Positions 1 through 10,179 of a stretch of DNA of 64,000 nucleotides are shown here, one piece after another. The stretch covers positions 3,792,001-3,856,000 of the forward strand of contig BSBM01000712.1 of NCBI GenBank assembly GCA_027924585.1, in the 5' to 3' direction. The notes beneath the pieces were generated by a model that was not told the origin of the DNA, did not search any database, and worked only from the letters and a program-made list of their open reading frames with translations. Numbering within the stretch: position 1 is the stretch's first letter; each line of letters begins with the position of its first letter. The DNA comes from Larix kaempferi. Its lineage: Eukaryota; Streptophyta; Pinopsida; Pinales; Pinaceae. A program made the position numbers and the translations under genes.

Positions 1-1892
1 AGCACCAAAGGTGGCTGCTGAGGTTGAGGGGGGTTAGGAGGCGCCTGAGGAGCTGCCTGCCCTTGGCGGTGGGCATCATCAACCCAGAGTTGGCGAGCTC
101 GCTCTAAGTGTGGGAAAGCATGGGTGTAGTGGCCATAGACCCCGCAAATAGAACAAGGGTGGTTCGTTCGCAAATTGGGGTTTTTAGCCTGCTTGGGTGG
201 GCGATCAGGGTTTTGATTAGCGGGGGCCACATTGTTGTTGTCGGGGGGATTAGCCGGTTGACCAGCTTGGTCTGCAAGTTGGTTGTTCCCCCGATTACGG
301 CCTTTGCCGCGGTTCTGTTGGCCCTGGTTACGTTGGTTGTTCTGGTTTTGCTGCGGGTTTTGTTGGGCGTAAACTTGCCCTTGGGCAGCAGGGGGATTTT
401 GAGGTTGCGCAGGTGCGGGAGCAGGCTGCGGGGGATGATATGTAGGTTGAGGCTGAGCAGGTGCAGCAACTTGAGGGGGTTGCTGATATGGCTGCGGAGC
501 GGGTTGTGGGTTTGCCGCAGGGGCTACCTGTGGCGGATAATAAGCCGGTTGGGCTTGTGAAGGCGCAGGAGCTGGGGCAGCCTGCTGATGGTAGTAAGGC
601 TGAGGTGCGACTGGGGGGGCATAAGCAGGAGTCGCATGACCGAAACACTGAGGAGGACATGAGGGTCCATGGTGATGGTGATGTGTCATGGGAGCATACG
701 AGTTGGTTGCTCCAGACTGTGAGGTAGCCCGCGAAAGGTCGGGGCCAGGGGAAGGACGTGTAATAGAAAATGGGTGGGGATGCGAAGAAACACGGCCAAT
801 GATACCGTCTGCAGCGTGGGATGCCCCCGACGCATCATACTGGGAGGACTCGCCGCGAGGGGCGTCAGGTATAATGGTATAAAGGTAACCCGACTGGGCG
901 TAAATGAGGTCGAATTGTTGGGCCTTAAGGATGGCCTCTTCTTCAGACTGGGGTCTTTCTGATGCCACATCCTTATCAATAACAGGGAGAAGGGATTTGA
1001 GGAACCAATCTAGGAAGATACGGTCGTCTAGTTTGATCTTGCATAAGCTACGGCGTCGACGCCACTCATGGATGTGGTCCGTGATATGGGTAGCCATGTT
1101 TTGTCTGCAGGACAGGAGGATCTCAACACCCACGTCATAGCGGACATGCAACTGAAAGAACTGCAGGAAGGTCGAGGCAAGGGAAGCAAAGGTGGCATGG
1201 GTCCCATGAGGTTGCTCGATATACCACTTGGCTGTAGAGCTAGTGAAGGTGCGCTGTAAGAGACGGAGGCGAACAGAGTCATCCACTATGGAGTTAGAGG
1301 AACACCATAGGTGGAAAGACATGATATGGTTTTGTGGGTCCTCACCGGCCTTGCCCTCGAACTTAGGGATGTCAGAGGGGAGCTTGGTAGGCATATGAGG
1401 CCACGTAGGGTCGTGTCGAATAGGATCGTTGGTCAATCTGGCCAGGTCAGGTAGGTTGAGGCTAGCCATCAATGGCAAACTGGAAGAAGGATGTGACACA
1501 GTAGTGGGTTGAACCAAGTTGGGGCCAATGCCCCCAAGTGGAGGGACAGGATTTGGGATGGTGCCCCCAAGTGGGGGAACTAAGGTGGTGGAGGATGGTC
1601 CAGCACCACCATGGGTAGTGTGAGCCACTGATGTAGTGGGGATAGGTATTCCCGCTGCGGGAATAGGTACCGTGAGGGGAATGGTAGATGGGGGTCCCAT
1701 GGAGGGCATACCCAAAACAGGTGTAGTAACTGGTGTAGTGGTGGATGTGCCACCAATGGTCCCGATAACAAAAGGAGTGGAAGTCGTGCCAGCCATGGGG
1801 CTAGTAGGGGCAGTGTAAATAGGGTTCTCAGACTCTTCGTCAGAATCAGAGGTAAAGTAAGGAGCGTCAATATCCGGTGATGGAGTCCTATG
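1..1892 (-). CDS. gag: Gag polyprotein, partial (element A)
   Basis: Structural protein that would package element RNA into cytoplasmic particles. One minus-strand frame (codons occupying + positions 3k to 3k+2) is open from 1892 to the left edge, over 620 codons. It holds a proline- and threonine-rich N-terminus, a capsid core (DIPKFEGKAGEDPQNHIMSF near 1325-1375, then LWCSSN and TAKWYIEQ), a long glutamine/proline-rich stretch (about 250-640), and a zinc knuckle near 108-155. That knuckle reads CSICGVYGHYTHAF, so the last ligand is Phe instead of Cys. Upstream, the same frame continues past a TGA at 1893-1895 to 2096 without any ATG; the first ATG below the stop is at 1796 (read leftwards). 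Homologous to B Gag at 46290-47597. The stop may be a mutation or the true N-terminal limit. Confidence 0.75.
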
Positions 1893-2096
1893 TCACTGAC
1901 GATTGGAGTCAAGTGACAAGGCTCTAGATCTGTGATGAGTGGTATCAACGGATGATGATCGGAATCTATGACGGGTGGTGTCAAGAGAACCGTGCTGTGG
2001 GGGCTCGCCCCTGAGGCACCGAGAATGTCTCGGGGACTCAATGGTGACGGATGGTGTCAAATCTATGTGGGTTGAGGTGAGTATAAAAACAGCTCA

Positions 2097-3557
2097 AAAA
2101 ATCCTAATGCAACCGAGTGTGCAGAAGGAGAGCTCAAAAAACAAGGCACTCAGGCCAACAACCAACTCAAAACACCCACTGCAACAGCTGTGCTACAATA
2201 GGTGGAGTATCAACAAAGATGGTCAGAATACCAACAAGTAGCAGGTTTCCTAGAAAATGAAAAATGGTGGACTCACTAGACCAAAGGGAGGTAAAGGAGC
2301 ATGCAAACACCTAACTAAAAGTATTCTGACTCAACTAAACATATCCTCTGCAAGGTGATGAAATCCAAGTTAGACAATATGAGTAGAAAAGCCAAGTGGC
2401 TATGATATCCCCCTACCGGGAGGGACACCGGGTAGTCAATCCTAGAAGAATGGCAACTAAGATACCCCGTTCATGACACGTCCAGAAAGGTGAATCTGCC
2501 GTTTAGTCCGTTTACCGCAATACCCCTATACAGGGATATCCCGCGAACCGCGAAAGGTAGTCCTTCGGTTACTGAATGGAGTGCGGTATTCCACTCAGGC
2601 CTCCGGAACCAGTCTCCCGACTTCAACCCTCCTAAGGGAGAGGCCCTCTGATAAACTGGTCGTGACCGTGCCAAAAAGTACTAGGGGATTTTGGTTCCCT
2701 ATTTCGACAACAACTATGTCTCAAGTGTAAATGACCGAGGGGTGTTATTGGAAGCCTATCCCCCCGACCCTACCTAACTACAAAGATTATTTTGTGTTCC
2801 CCAAGTGGGGTTAGAATGTTGGTTCAGTTAGGTACTTTTTAAGGCTCACTTGAATTATGTGACAGAGTGTGTGCTCGTGAGGTGATCAACCCAAAATAGA
2901 AGTGCCACAAGGGAGGGCAACTTCTTAACTATCAATAATGCTGGAATTAAAACTTTAACTTGCAAAATTTTCTGATTTAAAAATACTGAAATTTTAAAAG
3001 AATTCTGTAAAGGGAACAGAAATTATGTTGCAGAAAGGCTGTAAGGAAGTGGGACTGCAGGTAGGACAGAGGGCTATTTAGATGCAGAAAATATTGCAGC
3101 AAAAGGGGCTGGGCTCAAAACAGGAAAAAATGCAGAAATCAGACCACGGGTCGGTGGCGAATCAGAACAGGCAGACCGCGGGTTTGAGGGAAACAGATGC
3201 GGTCAGGTCACGGCTTTCGGGCCGACAGACGCAGTCGGGACGCAGGAAACGGGGAAAAAGACGCAGTCGGGTCGCGGCAAAAGGGCTAACAGACGCAGTC
3301 GGGACACGGGAAAATAGCCGACAGGCGCAGTCAGATCGCAGCAAACAGGCTGATTAGCCGCGGTCGGATCGCAGGTAACAGACTTGAATCCGCCGACAGG
3401 GCATCGGAAACAGTCTAAGAGCCGCGGTCGGGTCGCAGGTAAGGGCATGAAAGACGCGGTCGGGACGCGACTGCAGAGGGAAAAAATGCGATGTACGGCG
3501 GCCGAAAGGGACAGCCGAAAGGGAAAAAATTTAAAACGGAAACCAAAAATTCAAAAT
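2097..3557 (-). other. Untranslated leader of element A
   Basis: About 1.45 kb between primer site and Gag with no convincing reading frame. The half next to the primer site is GC-rich and repetitive (see the repeat at 3130-3480). The rest shows nothing I recognise. Confidence 0.6.
3130..3480. repeat. Degenerate tandem repeat in the leader, core GACGCAGTCGGGACGCGG
   Basis: The core GACGCGGTCGGG(T/A)CGC(G/A)G recurs about nine times, separated by short A/G-rich spacers (for example near 3200, 3228, 3260, 3292, 3325, 3358, 3420 and 3455). Copies differ by a few bases and spacing is irregular, roughly 30-60 bp. It is strikingly CpG-rich against the AT-rich surroundings. Confidence 0.7.
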
Positions 3558-3572
3558 CTAGGGGAGTCGCCA
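3558..3572 (-). other. Primer-binding site of element A
   Basis: The minus strand reads TGGCGACTCCCCTAG, four bases inside the LTR boundary. Element B has TGGCAACTCCACTAGGG at the same distance from its LTR. This is where a host tRNA would prime minus-strand DNA synthesis. Confidence 0.65.
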
Positions 3573-3576
3573 AAAC

Positions 3577-4301
3577 TGTAGCTAGGGTTTTACCCCTAGC
3601 TTGTGCAAATGAGCACCTACTAAGGAGAAGGGACTCCTTAGTAGCAGTTCAGTAAATGTAAATAATTAAGCTAAAACAGAAATAAAAACTATTCTAAAAC
3701 ATGTGCATGGAAAATAAAGAACAATTTGTAAACAAGGGTTTTGTATTAATATTACCTTCAATGTGAAGGTTGATGAAGCTCCTTGCAATGTCCAAGAGGG
3801 TTGCTCCAAGCTCCAATGTGCTCCTTCTCTTTCTCCAATGGTGGGAATGGGCCAAAAGTGGCTCTCAAGGTGAAAGTAGTTCAATGGTGAACTAGGGTTT
3901 CGAGAGAGATTTTGGCAGAGTAAGGGTATACTTGATTGTGGATATGGAATAAGGGATCCCCATCACCTATTTATAGTTTTTTGGTGGTGGAGTGCTGACC
4001 CATGGTTTTGGGTAACACATGGTTTTGGGCAGCTGTATAGGTTTTTTTCTCCTTTTCCTCATTATTTTATATTTTTTTATTCCCTTTTTAGGGGATTTTT
4101 GCTATTTTTGGAGGAAAAGGGGGTTTTTTAGCCTTTTTGAGGCTATTTTGATGGTTTTGTGGCCTTTTGGAGGCATTTTAGGCCTTTTGGAGGCTTTTTA
4201 ATGGGATTTTTTGGAATTTTAAGGGAAATATGGTAGGAAAATGGACAAATGAGCCATATAATGTGGTAGATGAGGTAGTGAACACTTTTTGGGTGTTAAC
4301 A
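3577..4301 (-). repeat. 5' LTR of element A
   Basis: Begins TGTAGCTAGGG next to the primer site and is taken to end at GTGTTAACA, giving the usual TG...CA ends. The second LTR copy is outside the window, so the outer boundary is a best guess. A TATA-type box lies inside on the minus strand, as expected for the promoter of a minus-strand element. The stretch 4030-4215 is G/T-rich with repeats of TTTTGGAGGC. Confidence 0.55.
3966..3976 (-). promoter_or_regulatory. TATA-type box in the LTR of element A
   Basis: The minus strand reads CTATAAATAGG inside the LTR, oriented towards Gag. Confidence 0.45.
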
Positions 4302-6795
4302 AAGTGTGGTTCTTCTTCAACACAGCCACATTTTTGACAAAGTGTGGTGTCTAGTTTTACAAGAAACCTTGTCTAAGTATCCATGAGTTAACTGTAGACG
4401 AAAGTTTAAAATTGATAGTGTAGTAGTCACTTTGTCAATGAAGCTCTATGTAATGTAATTTGCTTTCTATATTTTAGTGTATTGACCTTTTGACTTTCTT
4501 TCTCTTTAGACCTTATCGGATAGATTCTAGTATGAGAGTGACAATGCTCCAGGGAAATCCATTCAGTAGTGCAAGGTAGGACAAGTAGCTTAATCAAGAG
4601 ATTAAAGCGATAGGTTTTCTGAGCTGGTTCTGAGTGAATCCTAAGCCTAATAGATTAGTATACATTGGAGAAAATTGTAAGAAATTGGCTAGCATTTTAA
4701 TGAATAAAAGCAATGACTCTAGTGAAATGTAATCTTAATGCTACTCCCTACATTGCAAAACTATGTTAGGTGTTTGGCAAGCTCTTTGAAGAACAACAAA
4801 AGTTTTGGTGAAAAAATTGAATGTCCTAATGATGATTGTTTAGCTTTACTCTGCGAATATGTATAGAAAGTAAAGTGGTCGTGGATTATGTCTTCCATGC
4901 AAGGCTAAAGCAATCTCAGATGGCGAGTAAGCACTCTTGTTCCTTGGTGTGATTTCTTATTTTTTCTTGTAATAGTTTCATAGCTCAAGCATTGGTCTTG
5001 TTAGAGTTGTGTATGCTACAGTAGCTCTATTTCAATAATAGGTGTCTTCTGCTTATGATGTTCCTCCAAATTACGAGGCGTATTGGATGGCCTGAAGACT
5101 ACTTCAAGAGAAATATTGGGTTTCTTTGAAGACAAGAATCAGTGTAGTTATAGTATGCCATATCATTTTGGCACGTTCTATTATTTTGTAGTGTTCACAT
5201 CTTAGTGATGAATGGTCAGCTGAAGTCATTGAATTTAGAATAGTGTTGAAATAAAAGTAGTTTGAAGGCTTCTAGTATGTGCATGCCATGTTTTGAACTG
5301 TTGTTAAGGTAGTTTATGTCCTTTGGAAGCATTTGGGATATCTACGAGACATAGTATCCTAGATTGTTATGGGATACTTTCTCACTCTTTGGGTTAATTT
5401 CTTTCTGTACTTGTAGCACTGTCCGAGCACTCCAGCCGGTATTATATTATTCTTCGTAATGACATTTTCAAGAGAAGTTGAGTCATTATTGATAAATCAT
5501 CCATGAAAATGGTAATATTTTGGCTGTTCTATGCACAAAATATTTATTGATGTCCTAGAAAATAAATGGTTCACATAATTGTAATTGGATTATAAAACTT
5601 TCTAGTTCTGAAACCTTTCTTACTTTCACAAAAACAAGTGACATAAGGTTTCTAGTTCTGAAACCTTTCTTACTTTCACTTGGGATTTCTCTCTCCCAAG
5701 TTACTTGTTCTTCCAACTGTTGGAATGTGCATGGGTGCTTAACTTGTTTTTTTTCTACCTTTCTCAGAGCTTACAAAGGGATGTTGATCATTCTTTGTGA
5801 TCTATTCTTTGGTTGGAGTTGTATTTCCTCAATCTTGATCCTCCACAAAGATTATCTTTGACGCTTTCACATTATTTAAATGTGTCTTAGAACATCCACC
5901 TTTGAATTCCTTACCACCATAATATCCTAAATGAACATGTTGTAGTCTAGAGTTCACTGCAATGGGTCTCTTCATGTCTTAACCATGATTTTCAAGACAT
6001 TGGCCATCAAAACCCATCCTTTGCAACACATTCAAGCCTATCTCTTTGGTATGAAATTCAAAAGTACCAAAAGACTCATATGTTGATTGAAATTGAGCAA
6101 GGGGTGAAGTTGAAGTGCTTACCCTAAAATTCCCTCAATCATGGTACGTGCATCTTGAGTCAAAACAAGGCTCCTTTCTTTCTTAATATTTTCCACCTCC
6201 ATTTAAAGACTCATCAATATGGCTTTATTACAAGCCAACTATTACACTATATTTTCCACAACCTAGACATTTTTCTCCTTAAGAAGCTTCACATGGCTTT
6301 ACAAATTTTTATGCAACTCTTCATTCTTCTCGTCCAACTACTAGAAAGTCTTTTCTAGTTGTTCATTATCCTCATAGATTTGTTTATTCATCTCCTATAG
6401 TTCCTAAAGTATCTCTCTCTTATGATATTTTCCCATGGATGCCTTATTGCAAGTCCATAGATTCATAAATATATTTCTATGATACCAATCTATCTAAATC
6501 TTTTGGATGAGTTGAAATCTCCCAATGGCACTAATATCAAATTTCAGTTAAAACCAAATAATAGGTATCTTGAATATTATCAACCATATATTATTTCCTT
6601 ATTAAGCAATGATAAAACTGAAGACAAATGAAATCAAACAACAATATATCAATATTTTAAAGGAGAACCCTTTTGCACAAAAAAATCCAATATGATATTC
6701 AATCTAATAGATTGCAACCAATGCATATTGTCTTTTATTAGAATTACGAATCATGAAATCTAGGTGTTAATATTGCTTCTCTCCCCAATTCTTAA
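4302..6795. other. AT-rich intergenic stretch
   Basis: No coding region with recognisable motifs. A 31-bp direct repeat (TTTCTAGTTCTGAAACC...) occurs at about 5599 and again at 5649. Otherwise nothing. Confidence 0.5.
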
Positions 6796-6867
6796 AGGGT
6801 GCTAGCTCAATGGAAGAGCACCTGCCTTACAAGCAGGAGGTTGGTGGTTTGATTCCTCTGTGCCCTA
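6796..6867 (+). tRNA. tRNA-Val(UAC)-like sequence, mitochondrial type, probably a pseudogene
   Basis: It folds as a cloverleaf: acceptor AGGGTGC/GTGCCCT (7 pairs with two G-U), D arm GCTC/GAGC, anticodon stem CCTGC/GCAGG around CTTACAA (anticodon TAC), variable AGGTT, and a weak T arm (GGTGG against CCTCT with a mismatch, loop TTTGATT instead of TTCGATT). The anticodon arm matches bacterial-type tRNA-Val and not the plastid intron-bearing gene as I remember it, so an origin from mitochondrial DNA moved to the nucleus is likely. The T-arm damage suggests it is not functional. Confidence 0.6.
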
Positions 6868-6959
6868 ATGATATTGCAATGTATTTCTAAAAAAATATTA
6901 GTTGTGATAATTTATATTAGTTTCTAAATGGGAAGCAAAATTTGGCGATAGTGTGGGAG

Positions 6960-7698
6960 TAAAAATGGACGATAAAGATGCCAATTTATGGTGCTAATGT
7001 TCACATCAATAGAGATGAAAAACTAGGCATTAAAAAGAGGTCCAACACTTGACACTAATGAGGAAGCCAAACATGGTGTTGATATGGTAGCAAAATAAGA
7101 TGTTACTTTGGATGCAAAACATGGAACTACATAGGAAGAAAAATATGGTGCAACAATAGAAGAAAAATTTAGCTCCATCTTGGTAGCAAAACACGATGCA
7201 AAAAATGAAGCAAAAATTGGTGCAAAATTAGAAGTGAAAATTGGTGCATATTGGAAGTAAAACGTGGTGCAAAATGGGATGCTAAAGTGGGAGCACATAT
7301 GGATGCTAATTTGGATGCAAATATGGTGCGAATGTAGATGCAAACATAAATGCTAACACGACGCTTTTAAGGATGAAAATAGGGCGCTTAAGGGGACGCC
7401 ATTTAGGAAGTAAAAGATGATGATCTTTAGGAAGAAAAATAGGATGTTATTTAGGAAGCAAACCTCGACGTCATTTAGGAAGCAAAATTGGACGCTATTC
7501 TGGAAGCAAAAAAATGGGCACTATTTTAGACATCATAAAGGATTATAGATAGGAAGCAAAAAAAGACATTATTTTAGACTCTTTACATCTTTTCCATGAC
7601 ACGTCCCATTTAGTGTCTACTTTGACCACTCAATGAAAAAAAATTTACACTAAAAAGGGACGCTAAATGGGATGCTAATTCCAGGATTTGTTGTAGTG
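6960..7698 (-). mobile_element. One end of a CACTA (En/Spm-type) transposon with subterminal repeats
   Basis: The minus strand starting at 7698 reads CACTACAACAAATCCTGG, the terminal pattern of CACTA elements. The adjoining 700 bp is full of related short units (GGACGCTATTTAGGAAGCAA and variants, also GGTGC/GGATGC plus AAAAT), as in CACTA subterminal regions. No matching CACTAC end was found to the left down to 4302, so the element is truncated or interrupted. No transposase was seen. Confidence 0.5.
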
Positions 7699-8171
7699 TG
7701 ACTTGCCAATAAACCAATTAGGGCCGACCTCCCAATGAGGTCTAATAACCCAACCACATGACCTAACTAGGGCTGACCCCACACTGGTGGTCTAATAACC
7801 CATCAATACAAATGACGACACTTACAATGTAACTTGCGACACTTGCAAATACAAATGACGACACTTCCAATCAGAGGAATTTAACATCTCTATTGGATAT
7901 ACAATAAAGTACAAATGTAATACATAGAAGAATATATTCTGAAGTTACAAATACATCAACAAAACCCCTCAAGGTCATCTACAATTGCTACAGTAGAAGA
8001 AGCACTATCCGAATGGATAGAAGCACGAGGTGGATGTAGAGGCGCACACATCTATCCCTCTCAACTAGTGCATGCCATGTCTAGAATGAAATAATGTTAT
8101 ATCAATAGTTATATCAAACTATCAATATAGTAATATTGAAACACTCATATATTATTCAATGATAGTAAAAC
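7699..8171. other. Intergenic with short direct repeats
   Basis: Two related lines around 7720-7800 (CTAATAACCCA...) and two copies of ACAAATGACGACACTT (about 7809 and 7851). No coding signal. Confidence 0.4.
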
Positions 8172-8515
8172 ATATTATGGATCTACACTTGCATGAACTA
8201 ATGTTGGTACTAGTAATAGTGGATCTACTTCCAAATTGACATTACCGACCTCATCGACATCAATATCGAAATAAACATTAAATTCGGGCTCTTGACTCTC
8301 CGTTATCCACTCTGATTTTGGATCAATATAATTCAACACAATGGGATTTGTATCAGGTCTTTTGTTTATCAATTCATTGTGCATTAAAGAGAGGTTATAT
8401 TACACAAAGACTAGATCGTTGAATAATTTTTGCTCGAAACGGATTCTCTTCTTCATGTGAATCTGCTCAAAGACGGACCAGTTGCGCTCACACTCAGAAG
8501 AACTACATGGTTGAA
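8172..8515 (-). pseudogene. hAT transposase C-terminal dimerisation domain, remnant
   Basis: Read on the minus strand from about 8513, the frame gives SSSECERNWSVFEQIH followed by KKRIRFEQKLFNDLVFV, a stop, then YNLSLMHNELINKRPDTNPI and a Trp/Glu-containing acidic tail ending at 8175. This is the hAT C-terminal dimerisation motif (ERNWS...F..IH.KKRN...), used for transposase dimer formation. One TAA interrupts it. It lies on the same strand and in the right order to be the missing end of the transposase at 15835-17600, 7.3 kb away. Confidence 0.75.
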
Positions 8516-10155
8516 TAAGGATTTGAATTACAGACTTTTGCAATTGATTCAAGTGAAATGATGGTTAAATCAATGAATTAGATTGTCAATTTGAATAAAT
8601 ATTGAAGTTTTTAAATTTTAAAAATTAAACAACATAATTTAATAAAACAATGGAATTGTTTATCTAGTTGGTCCACATCTCTTGCAACCTTAGCCCACGG
8701 GGGGTTCACTCAGTGAACTTGTTACATAGCACGATCGTTCGCAAGATATTAAAGAATATCCCTAATGTCACTAAATATTGGAAAATGTCTGCTAAAATTG
8801 TATTGTTGAACACCCCTCCCAATATATGTTTCCAATTAATAAAACCCCTAGTTTCACCAGATATTGTAGGTATCCATTTTTATCAAACCATTTTTAATAC
8901 CCCCTTTATATCATATTATCAAGTTGTAACAAACATGAGCCCTAAATTCTATTGCTACTTAATTAATATCTATCCTAGACTCGGAATTATAAGAAAATAT
9001 TTAAATTATAAAACCGATTATAAATTAAAATAGAATAAATATATATTATTTGTATTTAAAAATAGTGATATTCCTTATGTTAATTTTTTAAAACTTAAAT
9101 AATTATATATTAATGTAATGATTATTTTTATCATTAATATGTTAAATTGATCCCCGGAAAGGCAAAAATTGATTTGATTCTCTACCAACAAGAAGTCCTA
9201 AATATGTAAGACACGGGCTTATTATGGACAAAGTTATTCAATATGTTAAAAGTAATTTGTAGAGAGGTAAAAGCAGAACTAGAAATCCTAAAGATGCAAC
9301 TCTTAACGATTTATGGGAAAATTTATAATTTTGTCTTAATCAAACAAATATGGATCTCTATTTTTATTTCAACATAGTAACTTTGTCTTAATCAGACACG
9401 GAAATTAACTATATAATCATTACGATGGAATAAAAGAAAACACAGTTCCATGGACACAAAGGGAACTCGAGGTACCTTTTTCAAAAGGACTTTGCCACTT
9501 ACGCTCGATCGGGTGCTCGAGGTGACAAGGTAGCCTGCAAAACAAACATACAAATCAGGGAATGAGACTATTGGCTAACAAGTGATAAACTATAACAACA
9601 ATTTTCTAAGCAACAAATAGGTGGTGGTTACCTGTAACAAAAGACTTGAGAGCAGAACAATCGATAAATGAGCTAGCTATCAAGATGACTCCAAACCTAC
9701 CTAAAATAACAATGCAATCATTAAAAATATGAAATCATACATATTTACCACAGAAAAATAAGATACAAGTAAGGAAAAGTAGTTGAATATATTATACTTA
9801 AGACGAGAGTTTATTAAAAAAAAGGACATCATTGTAATATCCCTAAGTTGAAATTTAATATTTTATTATTTTATTATTTTATTTTAATTGCTACAAATTG
9901 AGAAGTGTAATTATTGAGACATTGACACCAAATTATTTTGGTGGAGGATATTTTATAACTTTGAGAAAGTGAGATATGTATGTGCATATTTAATTAATAT
10001 AACTTTGGGGGAAAACATTGGACATAACACCAAGAGTAATATATTCATACCCTATGAGGAAAAAGGAAAAATATTAAATTCTCATTCTACCACATTTTTA
10101 GCTCAACAAGTTAATTTATTTAAATTAAATTCAAGAAACCCTCGTTAAAACCTAA
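8516..10155. other. AT-rich stretch without gene
   Basis: No recognisable protein motif in any frame; A/T runs are common (for example 9030-9140 and 9860-9895). Confidence 0.4.
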
Positions 10156-10179
10156 CTGCTTCCCCGAGTGGGGAAGCAG
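10156..10179. repeat. Perfect 10-bp inverted repeat with 4-nt loop
   Basis: CTGCTTCCCC, then GAGT, then GGGGAAGCAG: a perfect hairpin with six G-C pairs in an AT-rich context. It could be an insertion footprint, a transposon end or chance. I see no flanking element to assign it to. Confidence 0.6.

Larger units (their letters stand above)
1..4301 (-). mobile_element. Element A: Ty3/gypsy Tat-like retrotransposon, 5' part
   Basis: Read on the minus strand the order is LTR (3577-4301), primer-binding site, long leader, then Gag running off the left edge. The Gag resembles that of element B, and both elements have primer sites of the form TGGCRACTCC placed four bases from the LTR, a pattern I associate with Tat-lineage elements. 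Protease, reverse transcriptase and the other LTR would lie left of the window. The target duplication cannot be checked. Confidence 0.8.

Noticed and set aside
108-727. Plus-strand open frames over the first 700 bases
   Set aside because: They are shadows of the minus-strand Gag of element A, which has a continuous frame, capsid motifs and a zinc knuckle.
7023-7343. Minus-strand open frame in the repeat block
   Set aside because: Its Phe/Ala/Ser-rich periodic translation comes from the CACTA subterminal repeats.
8668-9033. 121-codon open frame
   Set aside because: No motif, AT-rich composition, no neighbouring coding signal.
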